A stretch of DNA of 64,000 bases from Methanosarcina sp. MTP4 (GTDB taxonomy: Archaea; Halobacteriota; Methanosarcinia; Methanosarcinales; Methanosarcinaceae). Positions 8,532 to 17,351 of the stretch are shown here, piece after piece. Where the stretch lies: positions 2,232,001 through 2,296,000 of the forward strand of contig NZ_CP009505.1 in the NCBI RefSeq assembly GCF_000970045.1. The letters run 5' to 3'. The translations under genes and the position numbers were made by a program. The notes beneath the pieces are model-generated. The model had not been told where the DNA came from, did no database searches, and worked only from the letters and a program-made list of their open reading frames with translations. How positions within the stretch are numbered: position 1 is the first letter of the stretch; each line of letters opens with the position of its first letter.

Positions 8532-9179
8532 TTCTACTATTCCCCACTGGCACTTAATAATATCTGCTAGAATTTATATTTGGTGGCTCTTCGCTACTTT
8601 GTGTGTATTGGAAATAATTGTTTAGTTAGAAAGTATCCAGACCAAAAATAGAAACATCAAGCATGGATGTGATTTTCAACAGCAAATGTCCCTAAATCTT
8701 ATAAATGTTAGTTCAATATTTAGGAAATGAACTTAAGTTACCCACTTAAAACAGCGAAGCGCCTATTTGGTAATGCATAATAGTATGTGGGAAATTAAGT
8801 TCGAACCAGGACATAAGGCCTGACAGGGCAACCTTTTGCCTTAAAAGGTTGCTGTCATATTCCGTAGGATCAGGACCAGAACAATAATTGAGAATGATAA
8901 CGTTTTTTATACAGGCCTCCCATGTTCTTAAGGATCATGATATCCCTGATAGATCAAAGAGCTGCCAGGGCACCAAAAGGCCTTCCGGATCATAGATGCA
9001 AGACCTTAAAGACCTTCATGACCATGACAGGCCTGATAGACCGAGACTGTAAATAGAATAATTTCAAAAGCTAAATCCTGAAGAGCAGAAGATATCTTTC
9101 TAACATAGTAATGTTTATTTTAGTTCACAATCGATAAAAGGTAAACAAAAATTTTGTGGTAAATGAAAGAGGTTAAGGT
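8532..9179. other. Gap with two strong inverted repeats
   Basis: 648 bp without a credible gene. It holds the imperfect inverted repeat at 8730-8801 and the hairpin at 8821-8857. Sequence 8890-9120 shows nothing recognisable except AT-rich promoter-like sequence before the gene at 9180. Confidence 0.5.
8730..8857. ncRNA. Candidate structured RNA or decayed element: two consecutive stem-loops
   Basis: AACTTAAGTTACCCAC (8730-8745) pairs with GTGGGAAATTAAGTT (8787-8801), with one bulge and one mismatch, enclosing a smaller GCGAAGCGC stem. Nineteen bases later TGACAG-GGCAACCTTTT pairs with AAAAGGTTGCTGTCA (8821-8857) with a two-base bulge. Two long stems in a row without a gene suggest a structured transcript, a terminator pair, or the ends of a decayed mobile element. 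No family is recognised. Confidence 0.35.
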
Positions 9180-10094
9180 ATGTCTGACCTTAAAGAAGCT
9201 AACCTTAAAGCGGGTAACCTTAAAGGAGCTAACCTTAGAGGAGCTGACCTTATAGAGGCTAACCTTGAAAGGGCTAACCTTGAAAGGGCTAACCTTGAAG
9301 AGGCTAATCTTGAGGGGGCTAACCTTAAAGGAGCTAACCTTGAGTGGGCTAAGATTGAAAAGGCTAACCTTGAAAAGGCCAACCTTGAAAGGGCTAACCT
9401 TGAAAAGGCTCACCTTGAGTGGGCTAAGCTTGAGGGAGCTAACCTTAGAGGGGCTAACCTTAAAGAAGCTAACCTTGAGTGGGCTAAGATTGAAAAGGCT
9501 AACCTTGAAAAGGCCAACCTTGAAAGGGCTAACCTTGAAAAGGCTCACCTTGAGTGGGCTAAGCTTGAGGGAGCTAACCTTGAGTGGGCTAAGCTTGAAA
9601 AGGCTAGCCTTGAGGGGGCTAAGCTTGAAAAAGCTAACCTTAAAGGAGCTGACCTTAAAGGAGCTAACCTCAAAGGAGCTAACCTTGAAGGAGCTGACCT
9701 TAAAGGAGTTGACCTTAAAGGAGCTAATCTTGAAGGGGCTAACCTTGAAGGGGCTGACCTTAAAGGAGCTAGTCTTGAAGGAGCTAACCTTGAAGGAGCT
9801 GACCTTAAAGGAGTTGACCTTAAAGGAGCTAACCTTGATGGGGCTAACCTTGATGGGGCTGACCTTTTTATGGCTAACCTTAATGGAGCTAACCTTAAAG
9901 GAACCATCCTTTTAGCGGCTAACCTTGAGGGGACTAACCTTAAAGGAGCTAACCTTAAAAGGGCTTACCATTTATCACTTGACCAGCTTTCTAAAGTGAA
10001 AACACTTTATGATACAAAATTAGACGAAGAACTCTTCATACCACTAAAAGAGAAATACCCTGCCCTTTTTGAAGTACCTGATTACGATGAATGA
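9180..10094 (+). CDS. Pentapeptide-repeat protein
   Basis: 304-aa protein made almost entirely of A(N/D)LxG/E pentapeptides (about residues 5-265), which fold as a right-handed quadrilateral beta-helix. The C-terminal tail (LDQLSKVKTLYDTKLDEELF and on) is a non-repeat cap often seen after such solenoids. No signal peptide; some members bind DNA gyrase, but most have no known role and none can be assigned here. The start has GAGGTTAAGGT just upstream. The coding DNA contains a 114-bp exact direct repeat (9333-9446 and 9468-9581, offset 135 bp), evidence of a recent internal duplication. Long open frames in other phases are by-products of the 15-bp period. Confidence 0.88.
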   Translation: MSDLKEANLKAGNLKGANLRGADLIEANLERANLERANLEEANLEGANLKGANLEWAKIEKANLEKANLERANLEKAHLEWAKLEGANLRGANLKEANLEWAKIEKANLEKANLERANLEKAHLEWAKLEGANLEWAKLEKASLEGAKLEKANLKGADLKGANLKGANLEGADLKGVDLKGANLEGANLEGADLKGASLEGANLEGADLKGVDLKGANLDGANLDGADLFMANLNGANLKGTILLAANLEGTNLKGANLKRAYHLSLDQLSKVKTLYDTKLDEELFIPLKEKYPALFEVPDYDE

Positions 10095-10457
10095 CCGGAT
10101 ATTTCCAAAACTTCCAAATGGTATAGATATCAACCGTTTTAAGACGCGTTTAAAATATCTCTAATGTTGATAGCCATATTTTAAACGTTCAACAGAGAGC
10201 CTGAGAATAAGCTTGTACTTTCTTCAGAGAACTTAGGTTTTGCCATTTCCCATAAAATTCCTTATTTTCCAATAATATTTGGTAATAAAGTTTATTTTGC
10301 AAAAAAGTCCCGTTATTTTCATTCATTTTTAATGAGTGATTTTGTACGACAAGATACAATATTACTTTATGTTATATATATTAAAAAGTAAATTAGTAAT
10401 AGAATTTCTACAGAGCCGATACATCATTTACCACTACAAATAATGGGGGAGAAATAA
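10095..10457. other. AT-rich gap, nothing recognised
   Basis: Between convergent genes. An imperfect inverted repeat (CCGTTTTAAGACGCG and the ATTTTAAACG stretch near 10134-10187) is visible; otherwise AT-rich sequence only. Confidence 0.4.
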
Positions 10458-10883
10458 TTAATTGGGTGTATATTTGACATCTAGAGCCCTTATTATACCC
10501 AATGTAAACAGCAATATTGATAGGCCTAAAATAAATTGATAATCAAATCTTTGGGCATATACCCCTGCCGCAATTTCGCGCATGACTATTAAAATCGTAG
10601 CATCGGTTACATATGTAATTCTAATTTCTTCATGTTCACGATAATCAACAAAAGTCTTGAAAAGGTCAATAAGAATAAAAATTGTAAGGACACTGGATAC
10701 TATCTGACCAAAACCGCCCCCAAGAGTCCCGAATAGAATTGATTTTATATCCAGGAGGATATTTATCACCCCCACAAGTAGTGCCAGTAGCAGTATATAA
10801 AGGATGATAATGGTGACTAAATCAATTGTCATCTTAAATATTTTATTCTGAGATATCATAAATATTTTATAATGAGCTCTCAT
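10458..10883 (-). CDS. PsiE-like phosphate-starvation-inducible membrane protein
   Basis: 141-aa integral membrane protein resembling the PsiE family. Four hydrophobic segments are visible: LVTIIILYILLLALLVGV, the stretch GGGFGQIVSSVLTIFILIDL, the segment around VTDATILIVMREIAAGV, and FILGLSILLFTLGIIRAL. The family traits are the motif FVDYREHEEIR after the second helix and an Arg-Glu in the third. The biochemical role of PsiE proteins is not established. GGAGGGGG lies just upstream of the ATG. No other phosphate gene is adjacent; the PiT operon is 44 kb away. Confidence 0.75.
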   Translation of the reverse strand: MRAHYKIFMISQNKIFKMTIDLVTIIILYILLLALLVGVINILLDIKSILFGTLGGGFGQIVSSVLTIFILIDLFKTFVDYREHEEIRITYVTDATILIVMREIAAGVYAQRFDYQFILGLSILLFTLGIIRALDVKYTPN

Positions 10884-11254
10884 TTAACTCCCCCTCCATA
10901 AGGATTATGATTTCTTAAATTCCAGTTTGATATATTGGTGCTCCTATAAATTGAGTTGATATTATATAATGAGCTGGTTTCAAAATTCCGACTATTCTTG
11001 AGGGGGAAAAGAGGAACAAAACCAAAGTTCTCAGACCTCTCAAAACATCAACTTCTTAATAAAGGAGCACCTAAATTATCTGCTAGAGATATCATCTATT
11101 AGTCCTTTTTGAAAAATTCAAAGGATTTCATCTATTGTTATGAGTTCAAACTTATCCTAAATCGTGCATATAAACCTGGCGGCGATCCATCCCCGAGTAC
11201 GTATACGGAAGGCATTACACCGATTCAGGTTCAGGCATGAAAGGATGCGATAAT
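10884..11254. other. Upstream region of the CheB-CheR fusion
   Basis: 371 bp. AT-rich up to about 11150 with no gene seen. Promoter elements for both divergent genes must lie here; TTATATAATG near 10960 is a TATA candidate. Confidence 0.4.
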
Positions 11255-14200
11255 ATGATCAAAAAAAAGGAAGTCACAGGCAAAGAGGAAAAGCTGCATA
11301 CTACAGAAGAAACTTCCATTAGTGAACCCCCTGCTCCGGATGCAGACTCAAATAAATCCCCAAAAGAGGACTTTCCCATCGTGGGCATCGGCGCATCGGC
11401 TGGTGGGCTGGCTGCGTTCGGAAATTTCTTTTCAGCTATTCCCGACGACACCAATCCCGGCATGGCGTTTATCCTGGTGCAGCACCTGGACCCTAACCAC
11501 AAGAGCATCCTCACCGACCTGATAGGGCGCTATACAAGGATGCCGGTTTACGAGGTCAGGGACGGGGTGGTTGTCCAGCCTGACTGTGTCTACGTCATCC
11601 CGCCTAACCACGACATGATTTTTCAGGATGGCACACTGCAGTTGCTGGAACCGGCCAAACCGCGCGGCCATCGTCTTCCGATTGATTTATTCTTCCGGTC
11701 CCTGGCTCAGGGCAAGCAAGAGCTGGCCATTGGCATCGTACTCTCGGGTACCGGCAGCGACGGCACACTGGGAGTGCGGGCAATCAAGGCCGAGGGCGGC
11801 ATGTTGATGGTGCAAACCCCCGAATCCAGCGAGTACGACGGCATGCCCCGAAGCGCCATTGCCACAGGCCTGGTAGATTACATCCTGGAGCCTGCCGAGA
11901 TGCCAGCCCAGCTCATTGCCTATGTCACCCAGGCCTTTGGAAAAAGACCCCACGCGGTTTTCAAGGCCGAAGACGCGATGAAAAAGATATTCACCCTGCT
12001 GCGCACCCAGACCGAACACGACTTTTCCCATTACAAGCAGAACACCATCAGCCGCCGCATCGAACGGCGTATGGCCATCCAGAATATCAAGAGTGTGGAT
12101 GAGTATGTGCGTTATTTAGAGCAAAAACCTGCCGAAGTGAAGGCACTCTTCCACGACCTTTTAATCGGCGTCACCAGTTTCTTCCGCAATCCAACGGCGT
12201 TCGAGGCACTCCAGGAGAAAGTCATCCCGCATCTCTTTTCCGACAAGCACCCGGACTCAGCGATACGGGTCTGGGTGCCCGGTTGCTCCACAGGTGAGGA
12301 AGCTTATTCTATCGGCATCCTGCTCCAGGAGCAGATGGAAATGTTGAAGCAAATATTCAAGGTACAAATCTTTGCAACCGATATTGACAGCAGGGCCATC
12401 GGAGAAGCCCGCAGCGGCGTCTATCCCGCCAGCATCTCCATCGACATCTCACCGGAAAGGCTGGAGCGCTTCTTTACCCAGGATTCAAGTGGCAGCTACC
12501 GCATCCGAAAAAGTATCCGTGACATGGTAGTCTTCTCCGAGCAGGATATTATCAAGGACCCTCCTTTCTCCAAACTTGACCTGCTCAGTTGTCGCAACTT
12601 GCTGATCTATATGGACAGGGAACTGCAGAAGAAGCTCATCCCCCTCTTCCACTACGCATTGAACCCGGGCGGATTTCTCTTCCTTGGCCCCTCCGAGACC
12701 GTGGGTGATTTCGAGAACCTTTTTGGCACGCTGGACCGCAAGTCGAAGCTCTATCACAAAAAGGATGTTAGCAGTGGACGCCCCCCCATAGGGACATTTA
12801 TCCCATCAAGACCGGAAAGCAGGGAGACAAAAAGACCGCACGGCAAGGCTCCTATCGAAAGCAAACCTCAGCTGCGCGAGCTGACCGAACAGACGATGCT
12901 GCAACATTACGCCCCGGTCGGTGCGCTCGTCAACCAGCGAGGCGACATCCTCTATCTTCACGGCCGTACCGGCATGTACCTGGAACCGGCTCCGGGTGAG
13001 GCTGGCCTGAATATCCTGAAGATGGCTCGCGAGGGATTGCGGCAGGAGTTGGCCACGGACCTGTACAGAGCCGCGGTCAATAAAGAGCCGGTATTCCACC
13101 CCGGGCTGCGGGTCAAAACCAACGGTGACTTCACTACAGTCAATCTGGCGTTACGACCTGTGGCAGCAGGCCCTGACGCCGCCTCCGGGCCAAGCCTGTT
13201 CCTGGTTACCTTTGAGGAACCGCCGAAGGGGGAGCAGAACAAAACCGGGAAAGCCACCGCCATAGGTGCCGGTGAAGGAGCCTTTGAGAGCGCAATGGAA
13301 AATGACGCGCGCATCTTAGAGCTGAAGCGGGAACTGCAGGTTAAGGAAGAACATCTCAAAGCTTCCAATGAAGAACTTGAGACCTCCAATGAAGAACTCA
13401 AATCTTCCAACGAAGAGATGCAGTCAATTAACGAGGAACTGCAATCCACCAACGAAGAGCTGGAGACCTCTAAGGAGGAACTGCAGTCCGTAAACGAGGA
13501 ATTGGCTACTGTCAATACCGAACTGCAGAACAAGGTGACTGATCTGTCGCAGGCAATTAACGACATGAACAACCTTTTGGGTGGCACGGGAATAGGTACT
13601 ATCTTTGTAGACCATCAACTGCGCATCCTGCGCTTCACTCCTGCCGTTACACAGGTAATCAATCTGATCCCGACCGATGTGGGACGGCCGGTTGGGCACA
13701 TTGTCTCAAACCTGTTGGGCTATGCCCGTCTGGTAGAAGATATAAAGGAGGTGCTGGATAGCCTTATACCCAAAGATATTGAAGTCCAGACTCAGGATGG
13801 CTTGTGGTACCTGCTGCGCATCCGGCCCTATCGCACCCTTGAAAACGTTATCAAGGGAGCGGTGATTACCTTTACTGATATTACCGAGATGAAGCGGGCA
13901 AGGGAGATTCTGAAGGAATCCGAGGCCATGCGACGTCTGGCCGCGGTAGTGCACGACGCGGGCGATGCTATAACGTTGCAGGATATGGAAGGCCACATCC
14001 TGACCTGGAATCCGAAGGCTGAGAAGATTTACGGCTGGAGCGAAGCCGAGGCACTGACGATGAACATTAGCAGCCTGATCCCGGCGAACCGGAAAGAAGG
14101 AGAGTTGGCCACATTGAAGAAGCTTAGCAGGGCTGAGTTTCTGGAACCTTACCGCACCCAGCGGCTTACCAAAGACGGCCGAATAATGGAGGTGTGGCTG

Positions 14201-14302
14201 ACCGCCACCTCATTGGTGAATGAAGCCGGGGAGGTATATGCCATTGCAACTACGGAGAGGGAAATCAAACCAGAAAATACGAAGAAGGAAGACCAGGAAT
14301 AA
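11255..14302 (+). CDS. CheB-CheR fusion with PAS domains
   Basis: 1015-aa signalling protein. Domains in order: CheB methylesterase (about 40-225) with GASAGGL Ser, LVQHLDPNH His and GTGSDGTLG Asp; CheR N-terminal helical part (about 240-300) and CheR methyltransferase with SAM motif GCSTGEEAYS (to about 495); a PAS-like region (about 560-640); a long coiled coil of near-repeating ELETSNEELKSSNEE units (about 685-765); and two PAS domains (about 775-885 and 900-1005). No receiver and no kinase domain is present. Such orphan fusions are common in bacteria and are thought to act in signalling without chemotaxis. The start ATG 11255 follows AAAGGATG; an upstream ATG at 11237 has no clear site. 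The richer-GC codon use and few close archaeal traits suggest acquisition from bacteria. Reading on after the TAA gives kinase-linker-like residues (see next entry). Confidence 0.9.
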   Translation: MIKKKEVTGKEEKLHTTEETSISEPPAPDADSNKSPKEDFPIVGIGASAGGLAAFGNFFSAIPDDTNPGMAFILVQHLDPNHKSILTDLIGRYTRMPVYEVRDGVVVQPDCVYVIPPNHDMIFQDGTLQLLEPAKPRGHRLPIDLFFRSLAQGKQELAIGIVLSGTGSDGTLGVRAIKAEGGMLMVQTPESSEYDGMPRSAIATGLVDYILEPAEMPAQLIAYVTQAFGKRPHAVFKAEDAMKKIFTLLRTQTEHDFSHYKQNTISRRIERRMAIQNIKSVDEYVRYLEQKPAEVKALFHDLLIGVTSFFRNPTAFEALQEKVIPHLFSDKHPDSAIRVWVPGCSTGEEAYSIGILLQEQMEMLKQIFKVQIFATDIDSRAIGEARSGVYPASISIDISPERLERFFTQDSSGSYRIRKSIRDMVVFSEQDIIKDPPFSKLDLLSCRNLLIYMDRELQKKLIPLFHYALNPGGFLFLGPSETVGDFENLFGTLDRKSKLYHKKDVSSGRPPIGTFIPSRPESRETKRPHGKAPIESKPQLRELTEQTMLQHYAPVGALVNQRGDILYLHGRTGMYLEPAPGEAGLNILKMAREGLRQELATDLYRAAVNKEPVFHPGLRVKTNGDFTTVNLALRPVAAGPDAASGPSLFLVTFEEPPKGEQNKTGKATAIGAGEGAFESAMENDARILELKRELQVKEEHLKASNEELETSNEELKSSNEEMQSINEELQSTNEELETSKEELQSVNEELATVNTELQNKVTDLSQAINDMNNLLGGTGIGTIFVDHQLRILRFTPAVTQVINLIPTDVGRPVGHIVSNLLGYARLVEDIKEVLDSLIPKDIEVQTQDGLWYLLRIRPYRTLENVIKGAVITFTDITEMKRAREILKESEAMRRLAAVVHDAGDAITLQDMEGHILTWNPKAEKIYGWSEAEALTMNISSLIPANRKEGELATLKKLSRAEFLEPYRTQRLTKDGRIMEVWLTATSLVNEAGEVYAIATTEREIKPENTKKEDQE

Positions 14303-14461
14303 AAAAGGTATCTGTTCGGACAGGAGGCTGACCTTCGCAAGAGGGTAGAGGAGATAGCCCGAATAAAAACAACTCAGGTGCCGGAAAATCTGGATTCGCT
14401 GTCTTTGAATAAGAAACAAATTTTGAGTTTTGGGATCGGTTCATTAATATCTTATGAATGA
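14303..14461 (+). pseudogene. In-frame remnant of a signalling protein after the fusion stop
   Basis: Same frame as the CheB-CheR gene, past its TAA. It encodes ADLRKRVEEIARIKTTQVPE followed by NLDSLSLNKKQIL, which resembles the segment that opens many Methanosarcina PAS-sensor kinases (charged helix, then PE-xLxxLS and an L-x-Q-L motif). It then ends at TGA 14459. This suggests a longer ancestral protein or a fusion to a decayed kinase. Confidence 0.5.
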
Positions 14462-14804
14462 ACTGTTATATGTTAAATAAGAGTAAACTTACGATTAAGT
14501 ATGCTTTTAAACACAAACTATGCACCTTGTTCAGTTTATGAAGTGTTGATTTTTGTTGCGCGAAATATAATATACAAAATAGGGTCGGGGGGTGAGTCGT
14601 TGATCAAATCTGAAAAACAAGCACATTCCCCCCGCTTTTGGAAAAAATTAGAGAGATTCTTAGACTTACGGTTTTCGGTAACTGACTCCCATGACCCAAA
14701 ACCGCGAAGAGCCTAAATTCTGAAATGTGGAGAGAGGCAGGGACCACATACCATGGGGCAAAGAAATTTTTGCCTTTACATCCTCAAGTAGGAGAAGGTG
14801 TGAA
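14462..14804. other. Upstream region of the histidine kinase
   Basis: No supported gene. A 71-codon frame at 14501-14716 has no recognised features. The kinase could also start at GTG 14727, but ATG 14805 is better supported. Confidence 0.4.
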
Positions 14805-17252
14805 ATGATAGAAAGCCTGAGAAAGTCTGGCATTGATATTATTGGAGATGTGTCCTGGGGAACCCATTTCTGCCAATTTTTCCAGACAAAAGAAGATTTG
14901 ATGGACATACTGGTCCCATATTTCAAGGCAGGGCTGGAAAATAACGAATTTTGTATGTGGATCGTATCACAACCCTCTGAAGCGGAAGAGGCAAAAGAAG
15001 CCCTGAAAAGGGCAATTTCTGATTTTGATACTTATCTGGAGAATGGGCAAATAGAATTCATTCCCTACACACAATGGTATTTAAAAGAGGGTAATTTCGA
15101 TTCGGAGAGAGTCTTAAATGGCTGGGTTGAAAAACTCAACCAGGCCCTGACTAATGGCTGTGACGGTCTGAGGTTGGGAAATTCTTTCCGGCTGGAAAAT
15201 GAGGATTGGAATGATTTTGCTGATTATGAGGGACAGGTAGACGATGTAATTGGCAATTACCAGATGATTGCTCTCTGTACCTATCCTCTCGACAGGTGCA
15301 ACGCAGCCGGGATAATAGATGTGGTCATCAACCATCAATTTGCTTTGGTCAAAAGGGATGGAAAGTGGGAACAGATAGAAAGTTCCAGGCGCAAGAAGGC
15401 AGAAGAGAAAATTCAGAATCTGGCGAATATTGTGGAATATTCAAAAGATGCCATTATAAGCAAATCCCTTGATGGCATCATTACTAGCTGGAATAAAGGT
15501 GCAGAGCAAATTTATGGTTATTCAGCTGGAGAAGTTCTGAGAAAGCCCATATCCATTCTGGAGCCATCCATATTAGTTGAAGAAGCAGAAGAATTGGCTG
15601 AACTGATTAAACAGGGAGATAAAATCCACAATTATGAGACTTTACGGTTAAGAAAGGATGGTAGGATAATAAATGTCTCACTAACTCTTTCTCCGGTTTT
15701 TGATGCATCCGGAAAGCTGACTGATATCTCGGTTATTGCTAGAGATATAACCAAAAGTAAAATAGCAGAAGAAAAACTTCGGAAAAACGAGGAAAGATAC
15801 AGGATTGCCACAGAGCAGACAGGACAGGTGGTATATGAGTATGATTTAAGAACAGATCAGAGCAGCTGGGCAGGTGCCATAGAAGAAGTTACAGGGTATA
15901 GTTTTGAAGAAATCCAGAAGCTTGGCAAGGAAGTCTGGATTAAAAATATCCATCTCACAGATATGAATCGTGGGGACGAAAAACTTCAGAGAGTGAGAAA
16001 GGCCGGAGGCAGATTTAAGGAAGAATTAAGGTTGAGAAGAAAAGATGGAACCTGTATTTATATAGAAAACCACGGAGTCTGGCTCACGGATCATGAGGGT
16101 CAGCCTTACGGGGCTATAGGAGTACTGAAAGATATTTCAGAGAGGAAACTTTCCAGTAAAAATCTTCAAGAAAGTGAGAGGAAATACCGCTTTTTCATAC
16201 ATAATTTCCATGGGATCGCTTTCCAGGCAGATGAAAATTTTGTTCCTGTATTTATACATGGTGCTATTGAAGAGATCACCGGGTATAGTGAAGAGGATTT
16301 TATTTCCCGGATTAAGTGGGATGACATAATCCATCCGGAGGACCTGCCTCTCTTGATCAAAGAAAGGGAAAAGATCCGAAGTTCTCAATCCACTGATTAC
16401 GAAAAATTCGAAGTTCGTATAAAGCACAGGGACGGAGGAATCAGATGGGTTGATGAAATCTACCAGAAAATTCAGGGAGGGGATGGAAAGCCGGAATTCT
16501 ACCAGGGTACTATTTATGATGTGACCGAAAGAAAAGAGACAGAAAAGTTCCTTGCGAATATCGAAGCTGCCCGTAAAAAAGAAATTCACCATCGGATCAA
16601 GAATAACCTGCAGGTAGTCTCCTCCCTTCTGGATCTACAGGCTGAAATATTCAACAACAGAGGATGTATTAAGGATTCAGAGGTTCGTGAAGCCTTCGGG
16701 GAAAGTCAGGACAGAGTGATGTCCATGGCTCTTATCCATGAGGAATTGTACAAGGGTGGAGAGCTCGACACACTGAACTTTTCGTCGTATGTTGAGGAAC
16801 TCACTAAGAATCTTTTCCAGACATACAGGCTTGGAAATGCTAGTGCCAGCTTAAATCTGAATCTGGAAGAAAACATTTTCCTTGACATGGATACTGCAGT
16901 CCCATTAGGTATAATCATCAACGAACTTGTTTCAAACTCTCTCAAACATGCATTTGCCAACAGAGATAATGGTAAAATTCAAATCAAACTTTGTAGAGAA
17001 GAATCCCCGGAAAGCAAAGACAATAGAGCAGGAAACAATAATGAGGGCTTAAAGGGCAGCAGTTATATTCTGACAGTATCAGATAATGGTGTAGGTGTGC
17101 CTGAAAGTTTTGATCTGGAAAATCCTGACGGTCTTGGCATACAACTGGTAACTATCCTTGTAGACCAGTTAGACGGTGAACTTGGACTGAAACGAGACGA
17201 TGAGACAGAATTCACTATAAGGTTTACAGTAGTGCAAAAGAAGCAAGGATGA
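14805..17252 (+). CDS. MEDS-PAS sensor histidine kinase (HisKA_2 type)
   Basis: 815-aa soluble sensor kinase. Domains: MEDS (about 1-170, with GTHFCQFFQTKEDLMDIL), a domain proposed to sense small methyl or hydrocarbon compounds in methylotroph regulators; PAS 1 (about 175-315); PAS 2 (about 330-455); PAS 3 (about 460-585); HisKA_2 dimerisation and phosphoacceptor region with EIHHRIKNNLQVVSSLLD (His595 or His596); and a HATPase domain with NELVSNSLKHAF, VSDNGVGVP and GLGIQLV. There is no membrane segment and no receiver. The start at 14805 is chosen for GGAGAAGGTG just upstream; a GTG 26 codons earlier lacks one. No response regulator is adjacent, so the partner is unknown. It may act with the CheB-CheR protein upstream, but this is only inferred from position. 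Confidence 0.9.
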   Translation: MIESLRKSGIDIIGDVSWGTHFCQFFQTKEDLMDILVPYFKAGLENNEFCMWIVSQPSEAEEAKEALKRAISDFDTYLENGQIEFIPYTQWYLKEGNFDSERVLNGWVEKLNQALTNGCDGLRLGNSFRLENEDWNDFADYEGQVDDVIGNYQMIALCTYPLDRCNAAGIIDVVINHQFALVKRDGKWEQIESSRRKKAEEKIQNLANIVEYSKDAIISKSLDGIITSWNKGAEQIYGYSAGEVLRKPISILEPSILVEEAEELAELIKQGDKIHNYETLRLRKDGRIINVSLTLSPVFDASGKLTDISVIARDITKSKIAEEKLRKNEERYRIATEQTGQVVYEYDLRTDQSSWAGAIEEVTGYSFEEIQKLGKEVWIKNIHLTDMNRGDEKLQRVRKAGGRFKEELRLRRKDGTCIYIENHGVWLTDHEGQPYGAIGVLKDISERKLSSKNLQESERKYRFFIHNFHGIAFQADENFVPVFIHGAIEEITGYSEEDFISRIKWDDIIHPEDLPLLIKEREKIRSSQSTDYEKFEVRIKHRDGGIRWVDEIYQKIQGGDGKPEFYQGTIYDVTERKETEKFLANIEAARKKEIHHRIKNNLQVVSSLLDLQAEIFNNRGCIKDSEVREAFGESQDRVMSMALIHEELYKGGELDTLNFSSYVEELTKNLFQTYRLGNASASLNLNLEENIFLDMDTAVPLGIIINELVSNSLKHAFANRDNGKIQIKLCREESPESKDNRAGNNNEGLKGSSYILTVSDNGVGVPESFDLENPDGLGIQLVTILVDQLDGELGLKRDDETEFTIRFTVVQKKQG

Positions 17253-17351
17253 TAAGCATTTCAAGGGTCTTTCCCGGATGAACTTCTTAAGCTCCAGGTG
17301 TTTTGCCATTCTCTTTGCAGCGACTTTCTCTCCCCAGCTATTCCTTTCCAA
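17169..17351 (-). other. Coding-looking extension of the permease frame beyond its TAG stop
   Basis: After the TAG at 17354-17352 the permease frame stays open to about 17169. The 33 codons that lie in the intergenic stretch encode a charged tail (ERNSWGEKVAAKRMAKHLEL, then KKFIRERP) that looks like real protein, not random sequence. The remaining codons run antisense into the end of the kinase gene. It could be a pyrrolysine (TAG) readthrough tail, or the fossil of a longer C-terminus cut by a nonsense mutation. Confidence 0.45.

Noticed and set aside
9120-9907. Long frames in other phases over the pentapeptide gene
   Set aside because: By-products of the 15-bp periodic DNA; the plus frame from 9180 has the ribosome site and the family pattern.
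14501-14716. 71-codon frame upstream of the kinase
   Set aside because: No ribosome site, no recognisable motif, and out of step with the kinase.
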